A DNA stretch of 64,000 bases. Origin: Pseudomonas sp. RIT-PI-q (GTDB taxonomy: Bacteria > Pseudomonadota > Gammaproteobacteria > Pseudomonadales > Pseudomonadaceae). Location of the stretch: the NCBI RefSeq assembly GCF_001297125.1, contig NZ_LHPC01000028.1:496001-560000 (forward strand), written 5' to 3'. The position numbers and the translations under genes were made by a program. The notes under the pieces are model-generated. The model was not told where the DNA came from. It did not search any database and worked only from the letters and a program-made list of their open reading frames with translations. Of this stretch, positions 30,920 through 39,064 are shown piece after piece (position 1 is the first letter of the stretch; every line of letters starts with the position of its first letter).

Positions 30920-31135
30920 ATGAGAAGACTTAAGCGTGATCCGTTGGAAAGAGCATTTTTGCGCGGATATCAATATGGCGTTGGTGGCAAATCCCGTGAG
31001 CTTTGCCCATTTACTCTACCGTCGGTACGCCAAGCCTGGATTAACGGCTGGCGAGAAGGACGCGGCGACAACTGGGACGGTATGACCGGCACTGCGGGAA
31101 TCCACAGACTCAACGAACTTCACGCCGTCGGCTAA
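30920..31135 (+). CDS. rmf: Ribosome modulation factor
   Basis: A small basic protein of 71 residues (MRRLKRDPLERAFLRGYQYG...) that dimerises 70S ribosomes into inactive 100S particles during stationary phase. Its length and sequence, including LPSVRQAWINGWREGRGDNW, match the Rmf family. It has a long structured 5' leader and a strong terminator 90 bases downstream. The position between rlmL and pyrD is conserved in Pseudomonas. Confidence 0.97.
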   Translation: MRRLKRDPLERAFLRGYQYGVGGKSRELCPFTLPSVRQAWINGWREGRGDNWDGMTGTAGIHRLNELHAVG

Positions 31136-31224
31136 TTAACAGGGCCAAACACTCCGACACGACAATCTGATTACTTTCTGCATTAACCACGCACGTCCCA
31201 TCCGGACGGCGGGCTTCGGCCCAG

Positions 31225-31249
31225 GGGCTCCTTCGAGGAGCCCTTTTTT
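31225..31249 (+). terminator. Rho-independent terminator of rmf
   Basis: GGGCTCCT and AGGAGCCC form an 8-bp stem with a TCG loop, followed by T6. Confidence 0.93.
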
Positions 31250-31290
31250 ATGTCCGCCGGTTCGCTAAACACAAATCCCCTGTGGGAGCC

Positions 31291-31391
31291 GTAGGAGCTG
31301 TCGAGTGAAACGAGGCTGCGATCTTTTGATCCTGTTTTTTAAAGCAAGATCAAAAGATCGCAGCCTCGTTTCACTCGACAGCTCCTACAGG
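31291..31391. repeat. Long REP pair upstream of the pyrD 3' end, with a 9-base tandem repeat
   Basis: GTAGGAGCTGTCGAGTGAAA and onward is mirrored by its reverse complement, giving arms of about 40 bases that include AGATCAAAAGATCGC. It lies between the rmf terminator and the convergent pyrD stop. Immediately after the right arm, CAGGTCCTT is repeated three times in tandem (31389-31415). REP of similar type is seen at 25.26 kb. Confidence 0.85.
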
Positions 31392-31420
31392 TCCTTCAGG
31401 TCCTTCAGGTCCTACCGGGG

Positions 31421-32440
31421 TTAGCGCAGGGCGGCTATTGCGTCGACGGATTCACGAATCAGCGCCGGGCCTTTATAGATGAAGCCGGAGTAAATCTGTA
31501 CCAGGCTCGCGCCCGCCGTGATTTTCTCTGCCGCGTGCTTGCCTTCGGTGATGCCGCCCACGGCAATGATCGGCAAACGACCGGCCAATTCCGCCGCCAG
31601 CACCTTCACCGTGTGGGTGCTCTTGTCGCGAACCGGTGCGCCGGACAAACCGCCCGCCTCGTCACCGTGTTCCATGCCTTCGACGCCGACGCGGCTCAGG
31701 GTGGTATTGGTGGCGATCACCGCGTCCATCCCGGTTTCGATCAGTGCTTGCGCGACCTGAGCGGTTTCTTCGTCGGTCATGTCCGGCGCGATCTTGATCG
31801 CCAGCGGCACGTGTTTGCCGTGGCGCAGCGCCAGTTCGGCGCGACGAGTCGCCAGGTCGGCGAGCAACTGCTTCAGCGAATCGCCGAATTGCAGGCTGCG
31901 CAGGCCCGGGGTGTTCGGCGAGCTGACGTTGACGGTCACGTAGCTGGCATGGGCGTAGACCTTGTCCAGGCAGATCAGGTAATCGTCTACCGCACGCTCG
32001 ACCGGCGTATCGAAGTTCTTGCCGATGTTGATGCCCAACACGCCCTTGTACTTGGCCGCCGCGACGCGGGCCAACAAGTGATCGACACCGAGGTTGTTGA
32101 AGCCCATACGGTTGATGATCGCCTCGGCTTCCGGCAGACGAAAAATCCGTGGTTTCGGATTGCCCGGCTGCGGACGTGGCGTGATGGTGCCGATTTCGAC
32201 GAAACCGAAACCCAACTGGGCGAAACCGTCGATGGCCGCGCCGTTCTTGTCCAGACCGGCGGCCAGACCGACCGGGTTCGGAAAGTCCAGGCCCATGACG
32301 CTCACCGGCATCTTCGCCGGCGCCTTGCACAGCAAGCCGTTGAGGCCCAAACGTCCGCCCGCGCCGATCAGGTCCAGGGACAGATCGTGGGAGGTTTCCG
32401 GGGAAAGTTTGAACAACAGCTGACGGGCCAGGGTGTACAT
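31421..32440 (-). CDS. pyrD: Dihydroorotate dehydrogenase (quinone), class 2
   Basis: Membrane-associated FMN enzyme of pyrimidine synthesis that oxidises dihydroorotate with quinone as acceptor. From the ATG at 32440 ([20 protein letters not shown]) it has 339 residues, with the N-terminal quinone-tunnel helices, [13 protein letters not shown], the catalytic-serine segment [11 protein letters not shown] (class 2) and the FMN phosphate site IAVGGI...[10 protein letters not shown]. The 60-residue upstream extension to 32620 is rejected. It marks the left edge of the secretion island. Confidence 0.96.
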   Translation of the reverse strand: MYTLARQLLFKLSPETSHDLSLDLIGAGGRLGLNGLLCKAPAKMPVSVMGLDFPNPVGLAAGLDKNGAAIDGFAQLGFGFVEIGTITPRPQPGNPKPRIFRLPEAEAIINRMGFNNLGVDHLLARVAAAKYKGVLGINIGKNFDTPVERAVDDYLICLDKVYAHASYVTVNVSSPNTPGLRSLQFGDSLKQLLADLATRRAELALRHGKHVPLAIKIAPDMTDEETAQVAQALIETGMDAVIATNTTLSRVGVEGMEHGDEAGGLSGAPVRDKSTHTVKVLAAELAGRLPIIAVGGITEGKHAAEKITAGASLVQIYSGFIYKGPALIRESVDAIAALR

Positions 32441-32633
32441 GGGCGGGTTTGACTCTGGGCTACGAAAAGTGGCGGCGATTATAGCCGGGGTGAAGGGTCG
32501 CGGGCGAGAACCCCGGGATTTATTCCCCGGTCGGTAACGTTTTGCCAGAGCGTTTTTTGATAGTGACGGCCGCACGGGGGATGAATGATCGATTCGACTG
32601 CACTGACGCAGCGCCCCCACAGCAGGAAATAAA

Positions 32634-34187
32634 ATGCTGGTTTCCCCTAGACCACCCAGTCCCCCTCCACCTCAAGAAAATGCCTCAGGTGTTGCCCCTC
32701 AGGCACATCGTAAGGATCACACGATCGTGGAGATGGGCGATTGCGCTTCTTCTCAGCAAATCGACAAGGCCCTGACCCTGCAATTAGACGGTCCCGACGG
32801 GCATGCCACTGGAATATCCGGATCTGAAACAAGAATCACGCTCGAGGGTATCGACCAGATACTGGAAGAGTTCATTACAGACCTATCCGTTAGTTCTTCT
32901 ACCAGTGAACAAGAGCTTGCACGGACCATTGAGCTGGCGATTGATGGAGACATCAACGGTGCAAAGCGCAGTGCTGCTCCAGAATCGGTGGCCGAGTTCG
33001 TTGCCATTACCATTGATGACCTGGATTTACCCACAAAAACAGATCAGTCACCCGCAGCAACACTACAACGCGCCCAAGCAATCGTTGACTCACTCGGCGA
33101 CCTGCTCGGCAAACTGGGACGCAACGAATTCGAAGGCGATCTCGGTCGATGGGCCAGCAACCTGACTATTTCCGGACTTCGCACCGGCCTGGTCCTGGGC
33201 ACTCTGACAACGATCAGGCAACTGATCGGCTTCGCGCTGGAAAAATCCTTGCAGTCCAATGCCGCCTCGCCGCTGACACGCAACGTGATCGGCGCAATCT
33301 CCTTGATGATTGGCCCAGCGTTGAACATCATTGGTGCGGTCAGGGACGAGTGCAATGGCACGGCCAATACGCAAACGCGCCTCGCCCGCCTCGCCACCCT
33401 CACGCTGTCGATGGCAGCGCTGGTAACTGCGGCGGCAGTGCCTCAGGCGCTGCCGGCGTTAGCCTCGTTTGGCCCGCAAATGGCTTTCTACAGTTTCGCC
33501 ACCGATCTGGTGAACCTGTTCTTACCGATAGGTGACAACTCGAAACCCACTCCAGGCGGTGCAGCAGTTTCTGGAGGGGTGAATGGTGCTCTCCAGTTCC
33601 TTGCCTTTACGGCAATGAGCAATACCGCACCAAGATCAGGCCCCGGCTACGCCATGTCGGCGGGCAGTGCGCCATCGACCGATACAGCAGTGCTCGCGGC
33701 CCAACTTTCGGAATGGATGACCCGCAATGCCGACGTAACGGTCAGCCTTCCTCTATCCACCATAAACCGCGCTACCGAAATCCTGGAGTCGCTGACTCCG
33801 GTACTGGGGCATGACGTTTTACGTGGTGTCTATGTGGCTGGCGCCGAAGTGGCCAGTCAGGTGCTCGGAGGCGAAATAATGCATGCGCTGCAACCGGAGA
33901 AAGCACCTGAAGGCTTTCGCATCCAGCTCAAACCTGCGCGGATCCCCACCGCCGAACAAGTGGCTAATCAGTTCCTGACCACTAATGCGATCAGGACCTC
34001 GCTGAGCGAAACGATTACCGCCGTCGTGGTTTCGGCAACCCGGTACTTCTCGACGCTACCGATCTCCAAAGCGGAAGTCGATCACGTCGTCAATGCGTTG
34101 GTGGCGGCAGTGGTTTTTGCGGGACGCCCCAGCATTGTGTACGTCAATCAAGGCACACAGCCTGAGCCACCCTCTACACAACTATGA
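32634..34187 (+). CDS. Unassigned 517-aa protein, candidate type III secreted effector
   Basis: I do not recognise this protein. It starts at an ATG preceded by AGGAAATAAA and runs on the strand opposite to the adjacent secretion genes, ending 43 bases from orgC. The first 30 residues are Pro/Ser-rich ([12 protein letters not shown]), with polar Ser/Thr/Gln-rich sequence to about residue 145, resembling secretion signals of type III effectors. Residues about 180-300 contain several hydrophobic stretches ([55 protein letters not shown]) that could insert into a membrane, and another lies near the C-terminus. No enzyme motif was seen. An effector or an island-linked membrane protein are both possible; the position argues for the former. 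Confidence 0.55.
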   Translation: MLVSPRPPSPPPPQENASGVAPQAHRKDHTIVEMGDCASSQQIDKALTLQLDGPDGHATGISGSETRITLEGIDQILEEFITDLSVSSSTSEQELARTIELAIDGDINGAKRSAAPESVAEFVAITIDDLDLPTKTDQSPAATLQRAQAIVDSLGDLLGKLGRNEFEGDLGRWASNLTISGLRTGLVLGTLTTIRQLIGFALEKSLQSNAASPLTRNVIGAISLMIGPALNIIGAVRDECNGTANTQTRLARLATLTLSMAALVTAAAVPQALPALASFGPQMAFYSFATDLVNLFLPIGDNSKPTPGGAAVSGGVNGALQFLAFTAMSNTAPRSGPGYAMSAGSAPSTDTAVLAAQLSEWMTRNADVTVSLPLSTINRATEILESLTPVLGHDVLRGVYVAGAEVASQVLGGEIMHALQPEKAPEGFRIQLKPARIPTAEQVANQFLTTNAIRTSLSETITAVVVSATRYFSTLPISKAEVDHVVNALVAAVVFAGRPSIVYVNQGTQPEPPSTQL

Positions 34188-34229
34188 CAATGGTTGCGCC
34201 TGGCCCTGTGTGGCTGGGCGCAATCGGGC

Positions 34230-34667
34230 TCACCACTCACTCTTCTCCCACGCATCGTCCTCCATCGGCTTGAACACCTCCCGCAAAAAGCCTTTGACGA
34301 AAAGGTCCAGACTGAACGCCAGGCCATTGGCGCCGCTGACTTCCTTGTAGATCAGGGTTTTTTCCAGTTTCTCGTCCTTTAATTGCACCAGCACCTTCAG
34401 CGTGACCGCCAACAGTGCCTTGGCATCGGGATACGCGCGAGACTCGCCGTCCGCCCCTCGTAACGTGCGCAGAAACTCATAAATGGCTTTCTCGCCCTGC
34501 CCCTCCATGGCCAACAGCTGTTGATACAAAAGATCGAACTCAGGGTCCGGGCGCTTGTTGTCAGGCAGGCTCTGGCTGGCAGCGAGCAGGCGTGACTCCA
34601 GCGTCTCGACCGGCGGGTTGCCACTGCGCTCGAGCGAGCGCGCACTCATCACGGTTTCAATCTTCAT
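34230..34667 (-). CDS. OrgC-position protein of the SPI-1-type T3SS
   Basis: Last gene of the prgHIJK-orgAB block. The ATG at 34667 (MKIETVMSARSLERSG) overlaps the upstream orgB stop by 11 bases, giving 145 residues, close to the 151 of Salmonella OrgC, which helps needle assembly. The sequence is mainly helical and charged, with no transmembrane segment. Assignment rests on position, size and coupling; I cannot confirm sequence similarity. The much longer open frame to 35006 is out of frame with orgB and artefactual. Confidence 0.5.
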   Translation of the reverse strand: MKIETVMSARSLERSGNPPVETLESRLLAASQSLPDNKRPDPEFDLLYQQLLAMEGQGEKAIYEFLRTLRGADGESRAYPDAKALLAVTLKVLVQLKDEKLEKTLIYKEVSGANGLAFSLDLFVKGFLREVFKPMEDDAWEKSEW

Positions 34668-35376
34668 GGAGAACCTCGGTCGGGGCAGTGTGCGTGGAAC
34701 CGGCTGAGCGCCCGGTGAAGGTCGAACACAAATCAGTGAGTGCCTGCATCGAGGCCTGGTCCAGCGAGCGAACCGACTGAGGCAGGTTCGCGACGCCTGC
34801 CAGCAGTCGCGGCTCCAGTCGTTGCCGGGTCGATTCGATATCGAATTCGAGCAGTTGATCCGCCAGGCGCACCACGTAGCGCTCCTGCGGGTGATAGTCG
34901 AGCACCAGTTCGCCTGACCAAAGCCTGCACAATCGCTCGCGCAACTCATTGCCCCGGGACCGACAATACAGCGGTAGCAGCACCTGCAACACAGCGCTCG
35001 TGTCACCCGGTTGCTCGACCAACCAGCGTTCCAGCATTTCGTCCAGCCATTCAGGACAACTCAGGGCCTGCGCGAGCAACTCGCGAGCCGACCGTGCAAG
35101 CTCGGTGCGCAGTTGCGACCCCAGCGCCTGCGACTCAAGCAAACCGCTGGCCAGATGCTCGGTCGCGCGCAAGATGCCCTCGGCGTAGCCGTCCTGAAAA
35201 GCCCGGGCATGAATGACTTCGGCGTCACCTCGGGCCTGCTCGACACAATCACGGGCGCGGCGCTGGGCCTGGCGTTGCAGGGCACTGCGCCGACGCGCGG
35301 CGGCGATGTCTTCACGAGACAAATGTGCATCGCTCGACTCGGGGAGATCAGTCAGGGTTCGGATGGAGTCGAGCAT
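34657..35376 (-). CDS. sctL: T3SS stator SctL (OrgB/MxiN type)
   Basis: Peripheral stator linking the ATPase to the sorting platform. From the ATG at 35376 (MLDSIRTLTDLPESSDAHLS) it has 239 residues. The N-terminal half is a Arg/Ala/Glu-rich helix (REDIAAARRRSALQRQAQRR), followed by a compact C-terminal V-ATPase subunit E/FliH-like domain (about 120-225, LLAQALSCPEWLDEMLERW). It overlaps orgA by 29 bases and orgC by 11, indicating tight coupling. Identity is supported by gene order and layout. Confidence 0.82.
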   Translation of the reverse strand: MLDSIRTLTDLPESSDAHLSREDIAAARRRSALQRQAQRRARDCVEQARGDAEVIHARAFQDGYAEGILRATEHLASGLLESQALGSQLRTELARSARELLAQALSCPEWLDEMLERWLVEQPGDTSAVLQVLLPLYCRSRGNELRERLCRLWSGELVLDYHPQERYVVRLADQLLEFDIESTRQRLEPRLLAGVANLPQSVRSLDQASMQALTDLCSTFTGRSAGSTHTAPTEVLHED

Positions 35377-35914
35377 GCTGCACCGCCAAAAAGAAAAGAG
35401 CTGTATCGGGTTCAGTAACCGGCCATTGCCTGTGCAAGCGCACCACCGGCTCGGAAAATTGCAAGGCCAGGCGTTCCAGCAACATCGGCGGCACCTGAGG
35501 GTGCCAGCTCCATAACGCATTGAGGCCGGCAGCTTCGACCTGTTCCATTGAAACCGGCGAGCACTCGGTCAGCAGGCCTCTTCGAGCGCCGAGGCTGTGA
35601 CCGGCGAAGCGACGCAACGATGAGGGAAGATGCTGCAGGGCCGCGCCTTGCGCCAGATTGGGCATCAGGCGATGAGCCCCCACCAGGGTGGCGATGTACG
35701 GCAACTGCCGCCAAAGACCCACCCATTGTTTTGCTACGGCTGTCAGCGGCGTGGAAGGCCACGGACCTTGCAGTTCGAGACCTTCAAGCAGTATCCGGTT
35801 GAGTTGGTTTCGTGCGTCAGGCCCGTCAAATCCCTCCGGTAATTGCAGCCGCCGAGGGTGCAGATAACTCAGGGGCTCGGCGAGTATCCTTTGCAAACAC
35901 TCAGCGTGCGACAT
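35348..35914 (-). CDS. sctK: T3SS sorting-platform protein SctK (OrgA/MxiK type)
   Basis: Adaptor between the inner ring and SctQ pods in the cytoplasmic sorting platform. The ATG at 35914 gives 188 residues (MSHAECLQRILAEPLSYLHP); a GTG one codon upstream (35917) is an alternative. No membrane segment is seen. The family is poorly conserved, so the call rests on size, the Tyr-Leu-His N-terminal style of SctK proteins, and position between sctJ (14-base overlap) and sctL (29-base overlap). Confidence 0.75.
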   Translation of the reverse strand: MSHAECLQRILAEPLSYLHPRRLQLPEGFDGPDARNQLNRILLEGLELQGPWPSTPLTAVAKQWVGLWRQLPYIATLVGAHRLMPNLAQGAALQHLPSSLRRFAGHSLGARRGLLTECSPVSMEQVEAAGLNALWSWHPQVPPMLLERLALQFSEPVVRLHRQWPVTEPDTALFFLAVQHARLHPNPD

Positions 35915-36623
35915 CACGCGGCCCTGCCTTCAACTGTCGATACGCCCAGGCGGCGCCACCGGCCAGCAGCAATACACTCACCGCGACCAACACCCACAAC
36001 CAGCGTGAATCACTGTGTGCAGCAGGCGCCGACGGCGCGACATGCTGGGTCGGTGACCGTTTCGACAGCACCACCGAGATGTTCTCGTACTCCACCGCCG
36101 CAAAACTGTTCTTGAGAAAACGCTTGATGTCGGTGATCAGCAATTGCGGCTCGATGTCGAGTTCATGAATCGCTACCGCCGAGAGGTGGATGGGTGCCGC
36201 TTTGCGCCCGCCTTCGCCAGCATCGAGGTCATAACTGACATGCACCCGCGCCGACACCACGCCTTCGAGCACACTCAGCGACTGTTCGATGCGTTGTTCC
36301 AGCGCCGAATAAAGCCGCGCTTTTTCGGCGCGGGGCGAGGCCACCAGCGAATCGCTGGGGAACATCTCCGCCACTTGCAGGCGTGGCCTGGACGGCAACG
36401 AATAGAGGTTGAGCAGGTCGACCGCCGCGGAAAAATCGACCTGATTGATTCTCACCGCATAGCCGGTTTTACCGGCGTCGACTTTCACCGCACCGATGTT
36501 ATTGCGCTGCAGGACCGACAGCACTTCATTGGCCTGCTGCTGGTCGAGACCTTCCAGCAGACTCGGTTGCCGACAACCCAGTAACGCCATACACAGGAGC
36601 AACAGCAGCGCGCTTGCCTTCAT
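35901..36623 (-). CDS. sctJ: T3SS inner-membrane ring lipoprotein SctJ (PrgK/MxiJ)
   Basis: Forms the inner-membrane ring together with SctD. The 240-residue protein has a lipoprotein signal (LLLLLCMALLGC, lipidated Cys17), two ring-building domains (about 20-85 and 100-170, DQQQANEVLSVLQRNNI and ARVHVSYD), and a C-terminal membrane helix (WLWVLVAVSVLLLAGGAAWAY, about 205-225). The start overlaps the SctI stop as ATGA. Confidence 0.95.
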   Translation of the reverse strand: MKASALLLLLCMALLGCRQPSLLEGLDQQQANEVLSVLQRNNIGAVKVDAGKTGYAVRINQVDFSAAVDLLNLYSLPSRPRLQVAEMFPSDSLVASPRAEKARLYSALEQRIEQSLSVLEGVVSARVHVSYDLDAGEGGRKAAPIHLSAVAIHELDIEPQLLITDIKRFLKNSFAAVEYENISVVLSKRSPTQHVAPSAPAAHSDSRWLWVLVAVSVLLLAGGAAWAYRQLKAGPRDVAR

Positions 36624-36928
36624 GACGCACGCAGCAGGGTTTCGGCCGTGCCCACCGCTTTACGCACCAGGACGTTGAGCAAGTTGATGTCCACGTTGTA
36701 CTGCCCCACTTGCTCCTGCAACTGAGTCAATGCTGCAGGGCTGGTGATATCAGGACGCTGCATCAGCTGGGTGATCGCCGAAACCTCCTGCTCGCTGCTC
36801 ACCGCCGAACCGGCAAACGCTTGAATCAATCGAGACTCCAGGGAAACGATCGGCCCTTCCTGCGGGCCGCGCAATTCAACGAAGGCGGGTCCCTCGACTA
36901 TCGAATTGGAAATAGGTTGAACCGGCAT
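36620..36928 (-). CDS. sctI: T3SS inner rod protein SctI (PrgJ/MxiI)
   Basis: Inner-rod/adaptor subunit connecting the needle to the export gate. From the ATG at 36928 (MPVQPISNSIVEGPAF) it has 102 residues. SLESRLIQAFAGSA closely resembles PrgJ SLDDRLLQAFSGSA, and the C-terminus LVRKAVGTAETLLRAS matches PrgJ TRKGVGAVETLLRS. The start overlaps no upstream gene, with 54 bases from sctF. Confidence 0.93.
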   Translation of the reverse strand: MPVQPISNSIVEGPAFVELRGPQEGPIVSLESRLIQAFAGSAVSSEQEVSAITQLMQRPDITSPAALTQLQEQVGQYNVDINLLNVLVRKAVGTAETLLRAS

Positions 36929-36982
36929 ACAGTGCCCCCATGAAATGGCCATCGTCAGGCAACGATGGCCGGCCAAAAAAAA

Positions 36983-37252
36983 TCAGCGAGCGGCCTGGAT
37001 GATCGCCATGTCGATGTCTTTGAAGCCCTTGATCGTGTTGGTCTGGGCATTACGGAACACTGTGTAGGATGAGAATGCGGTCTGATAAAGCGCCAACTTT
37101 TCCGGATCCGAAGCATCACCCTTGAGGGCCGCAAGGGCTTCATCCAGTGCTTGCTTGAGTGATCTCGCACCTTCCTCGAACCCCGCGGCCTGCCGCCCGA
37201 GAAAATCATCGGGGAAATTGATTGGAAACGGTGGAATACCAGGATTAGACAT
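36983..37252 (-). CDS. sctF: T3SS needle subunit SctF (PrgI/MxiH)
   Basis: Polymerises into the extracellular needle. The 89-residue protein ends FRNAQTNTIKGFKDIDMAII, almost the PrgI C-terminus (YRNAQSNTVKVFKDIDAAII). It keeps the PxxP-type turn (SDPEKLALYQTAFSSYT). It is about nine residues longer than PrgI; the extra length is a proline-rich N-terminus (MSNPGIPPFPINFPDDF). It lies 10 bases downstream of sctD. Confidence 0.95.
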   Translation of the reverse strand: MSNPGIPPFPINFPDDFLGRQAAGFEEGARSLKQALDEALAALKGDASDPEKLALYQTAFSSYTVFRNAQTNTIKGFKDIDMAIIQAAR

Positions 37253-37262
37253 ACGTCACCTT

Positions 37263-38423
37263 CTAGATTTGCTTGGGAAAATGCCAAGACGACGAAGTCA
37301 TCTTGATGTAGCCCAGCGGGCCGGTTTGAAACGACTTGCCCTTGAGCGCGTCGTCCTTGAGCTCGACAGCGAAGTTCACGTAGCGATCACCCCACTGCCG
37401 GTAAAACCCGTCGACGTATTGGCGAACCGCCGCCACCTCGGAATCCTGCAAGTTGCCTTGAACGGCAAACGTGACACTGTCGCCGTGCTCGTCGCGGCTG
37501 AACCCAAGCGACAGGCGTTGCAACCCCTCTTGCGCGAGATCCGCCAACAGGCTGTCGTCCTGTACTTGCAGCGTGACGTCCCGGGCATAGGGCGCAGCCT
37601 TGAGCAAAACGTCGAACAGTTTTGATTGCAGCTGAGGCGTGAGCAGGTTGCGTTGAGCGCTTAGCAGAAGGCGTGGCACCGCTGGATTCTTGAGATCAAG
37701 GGAATGCCAGGCCAGTTGCGGGTCATGGTCGACCAGCACTTGCTCCAGTCGGCGGCGCTCCTGGTCCTTGACCAACACCTTGCCGGACTGCGTGTTGTGA
37801 CGCATCAGCACCTGGCGACTCCAGCCCGCGTCGCGCTCGGAAGAAACAAACACGTAGACCCTTTCGTCCCGCCCTTGCACCACCTCGGCTTCGGCGCTGG
37901 CACCGGTGATCAGGGCGCGAACATCGGTTTCGGGTGTCGGCTCGGGCACCGACCAGAGGCCCACCGCAACAGCCAGCAGAAAAAACGCCAGCCCTGCACA
38001 AGCCCATTTGGCGACGATTGGCCGGGCCCATGGGTGAGCGGCTGTTTTAGACAGAGAAAGCTGTGGCGGCGCCAGAAGTTCAGGCGCCCAAGGCTGATCG
38101 TCACGGCGCACGGCAATCTGCAAACCGCCGATCTGCTCAAGGTGCTGAAGTTCGCAATGGTGTGTCTGCGCATGATCGTCAAGCCGACGCAGCGTCACCC
38201 CGTCCCGCTCGCCCTCTTCCACCAGCACTTCGAAATTGCACCCTCCGTGCTCCAGTGGAACGAAGATGGCATCCTCAGGCACGCTGACTGCAAGCTCCCC
38301 TGCCAATAGATCCACGGGCGCCACAACGAACAGCGTTCTGGGCTCGCGCAGAGGGAACTCGCAACCTTGCAGCGGACCGTTGAAAATCCGCAAGACGAAG
38401 GGCTGTAAAAGGGGGGCGGACAT
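37263..38423 (-). CDS. sctD: T3SS inner-membrane ring protein SctD (PrgH/MxiG)
   Basis: Bitopic inner-membrane ring component. From the ATG at 38423 (MSAPLLQPFVLRIFNGPLQG) it has 386 residues; a GTG at 38432 is an alternative start. A cytoplasmic forkhead-associated-like domain (about 1-120) precedes a membrane helix (ACAGLAFFLLAVAVGLW, about 138-155) and a periplasmic ring domain (about 170-375) that ends LGYIKMTSSSWHFPKQI, similar in style to PrgH. It heads the prgHIJK-orgABC group, about 150 bases after iagB. Confidence 0.92.
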   Translation of the reverse strand: MSAPLLQPFVLRIFNGPLQGCEFPLREPRTLFVVAPVDLLAGELAVSVPEDAIFVPLEHGGCNFEVLVEEGERDGVTLRRLDDHAQTHHCELQHLEQIGGLQIAVRRDDQPWAPELLAPPQLSLSKTAAHPWARPIVAKWACAGLAFFLLAVAVGLWSVPEPTPETDVRALITGASAEAEVVQGRDERVYVFVSSERDAGWSRQVLMRHNTQSGKVLVKDQERRRLEQVLVDHDPQLAWHSLDLKNPAVPRLLLSAQRNLLTPQLQSKLFDVLLKAAPYARDVTLQVQDDSLLADLAQEGLQRLSLGFSRDEHGDSVTFAVQGNLQDSEVAAVRQYVDGFYRQWGDRYVNFAVELKDDALKGKSFQTGPLGYIKMTSSSWHFPKQI

Positions 38424-38572
38424 GACAGTCACCGATCACGCTCAAGGCATTAAATGAGCGCCCATGATAAAAACATCGCCCTGAGTGTTCCTGATCGAAT
38501 TCTGCCGATCTCGCCAGAGCGGGATCAGAATCTGCAATCCTGTCCCGCAAACACACGCCGCCATGGTGTTAT

Positions 38573-39064
38573 CTAACGCACCGACATCTTTTGCAGCGCG
38601 TCCTCCGGTCGCGCGAGCTTATTAGAGTTCAACACTTGGTAACGCTCCCAGACCTTGTGCGCATAACGCAGGCGCGCCGCTTGCCGGTCAGGTGCATTCC
38701 CGGCGTTGTAGGCACCGACGGCGGTCCAGTTGTAGCCATAGAGGGCAACAAAACCGGCCAGCACCGAAGCACCGACTTCAACCGACAAGCAAGGCTCATC
38801 CAGCAGGCGCTGCTCGGTAATGCCCTGAGCACCTAACCGGGATAAATGACTGCTGTTGATCTGCATCAGCCCGATATCGCGAGTGCCGTCCTTGTTGTAG
38901 TTCATGGCGCCCGAGCGCTGCCCTGACTCCACCTCGGCAATGGCCTGAAGGAGTTCGGGTTCGATGGCATGTTGCTGCCCCGCCCGACTCCAGCAATAGG
39001 CTTGGGCCGGTCCCGCGCCAAGACACGCCAGCACCAACAGCCACTTGATTCTGCACTGCCTCAT
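38573..39064 (-). CDS. iagB: T3SS-associated lytic transglycosylase IagB
   Basis: Periplasmic peptidoglycan hydrolase that helps the apparatus cross the cell wall. From the ATG at 39064 it has 163 residues with a signal peptide (MRQCRIKWLLVLACLGAGPA, cleaved near AQA-Y) and an SLT domain with catalytic Glu in AIAEVESGQ, plus GLMQINSSHL and GAYNAGN. The start overlaps the stop of the HilA-like gene as ATGA. SPI-1 also pairs hilA with iagB. Confidence 0.93.
   Translation of the reverse strand: MRQCRIKWLLVLACLGAGPAQAYCWSRAGQQHAIEPELLQAIAEVESGQRSGAMNYNKDGTRDIGLMQINSSHLSRLGAQGITEQRLLDEPCLSVEVGASVLAGFVALYGYNWTAVGAYNAGNAPDRQAARLRYAHKVWERYQVLNSNKLARPEDALQKMSVR

Noticed and set aside
34194..34223. 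Terminator between the 517-aa gene and the OrgC-position gene
   Set aside because: TTGCGCC/GGCGCAA can pair, but no T-run follows on either strand, so it is not called as a terminator.
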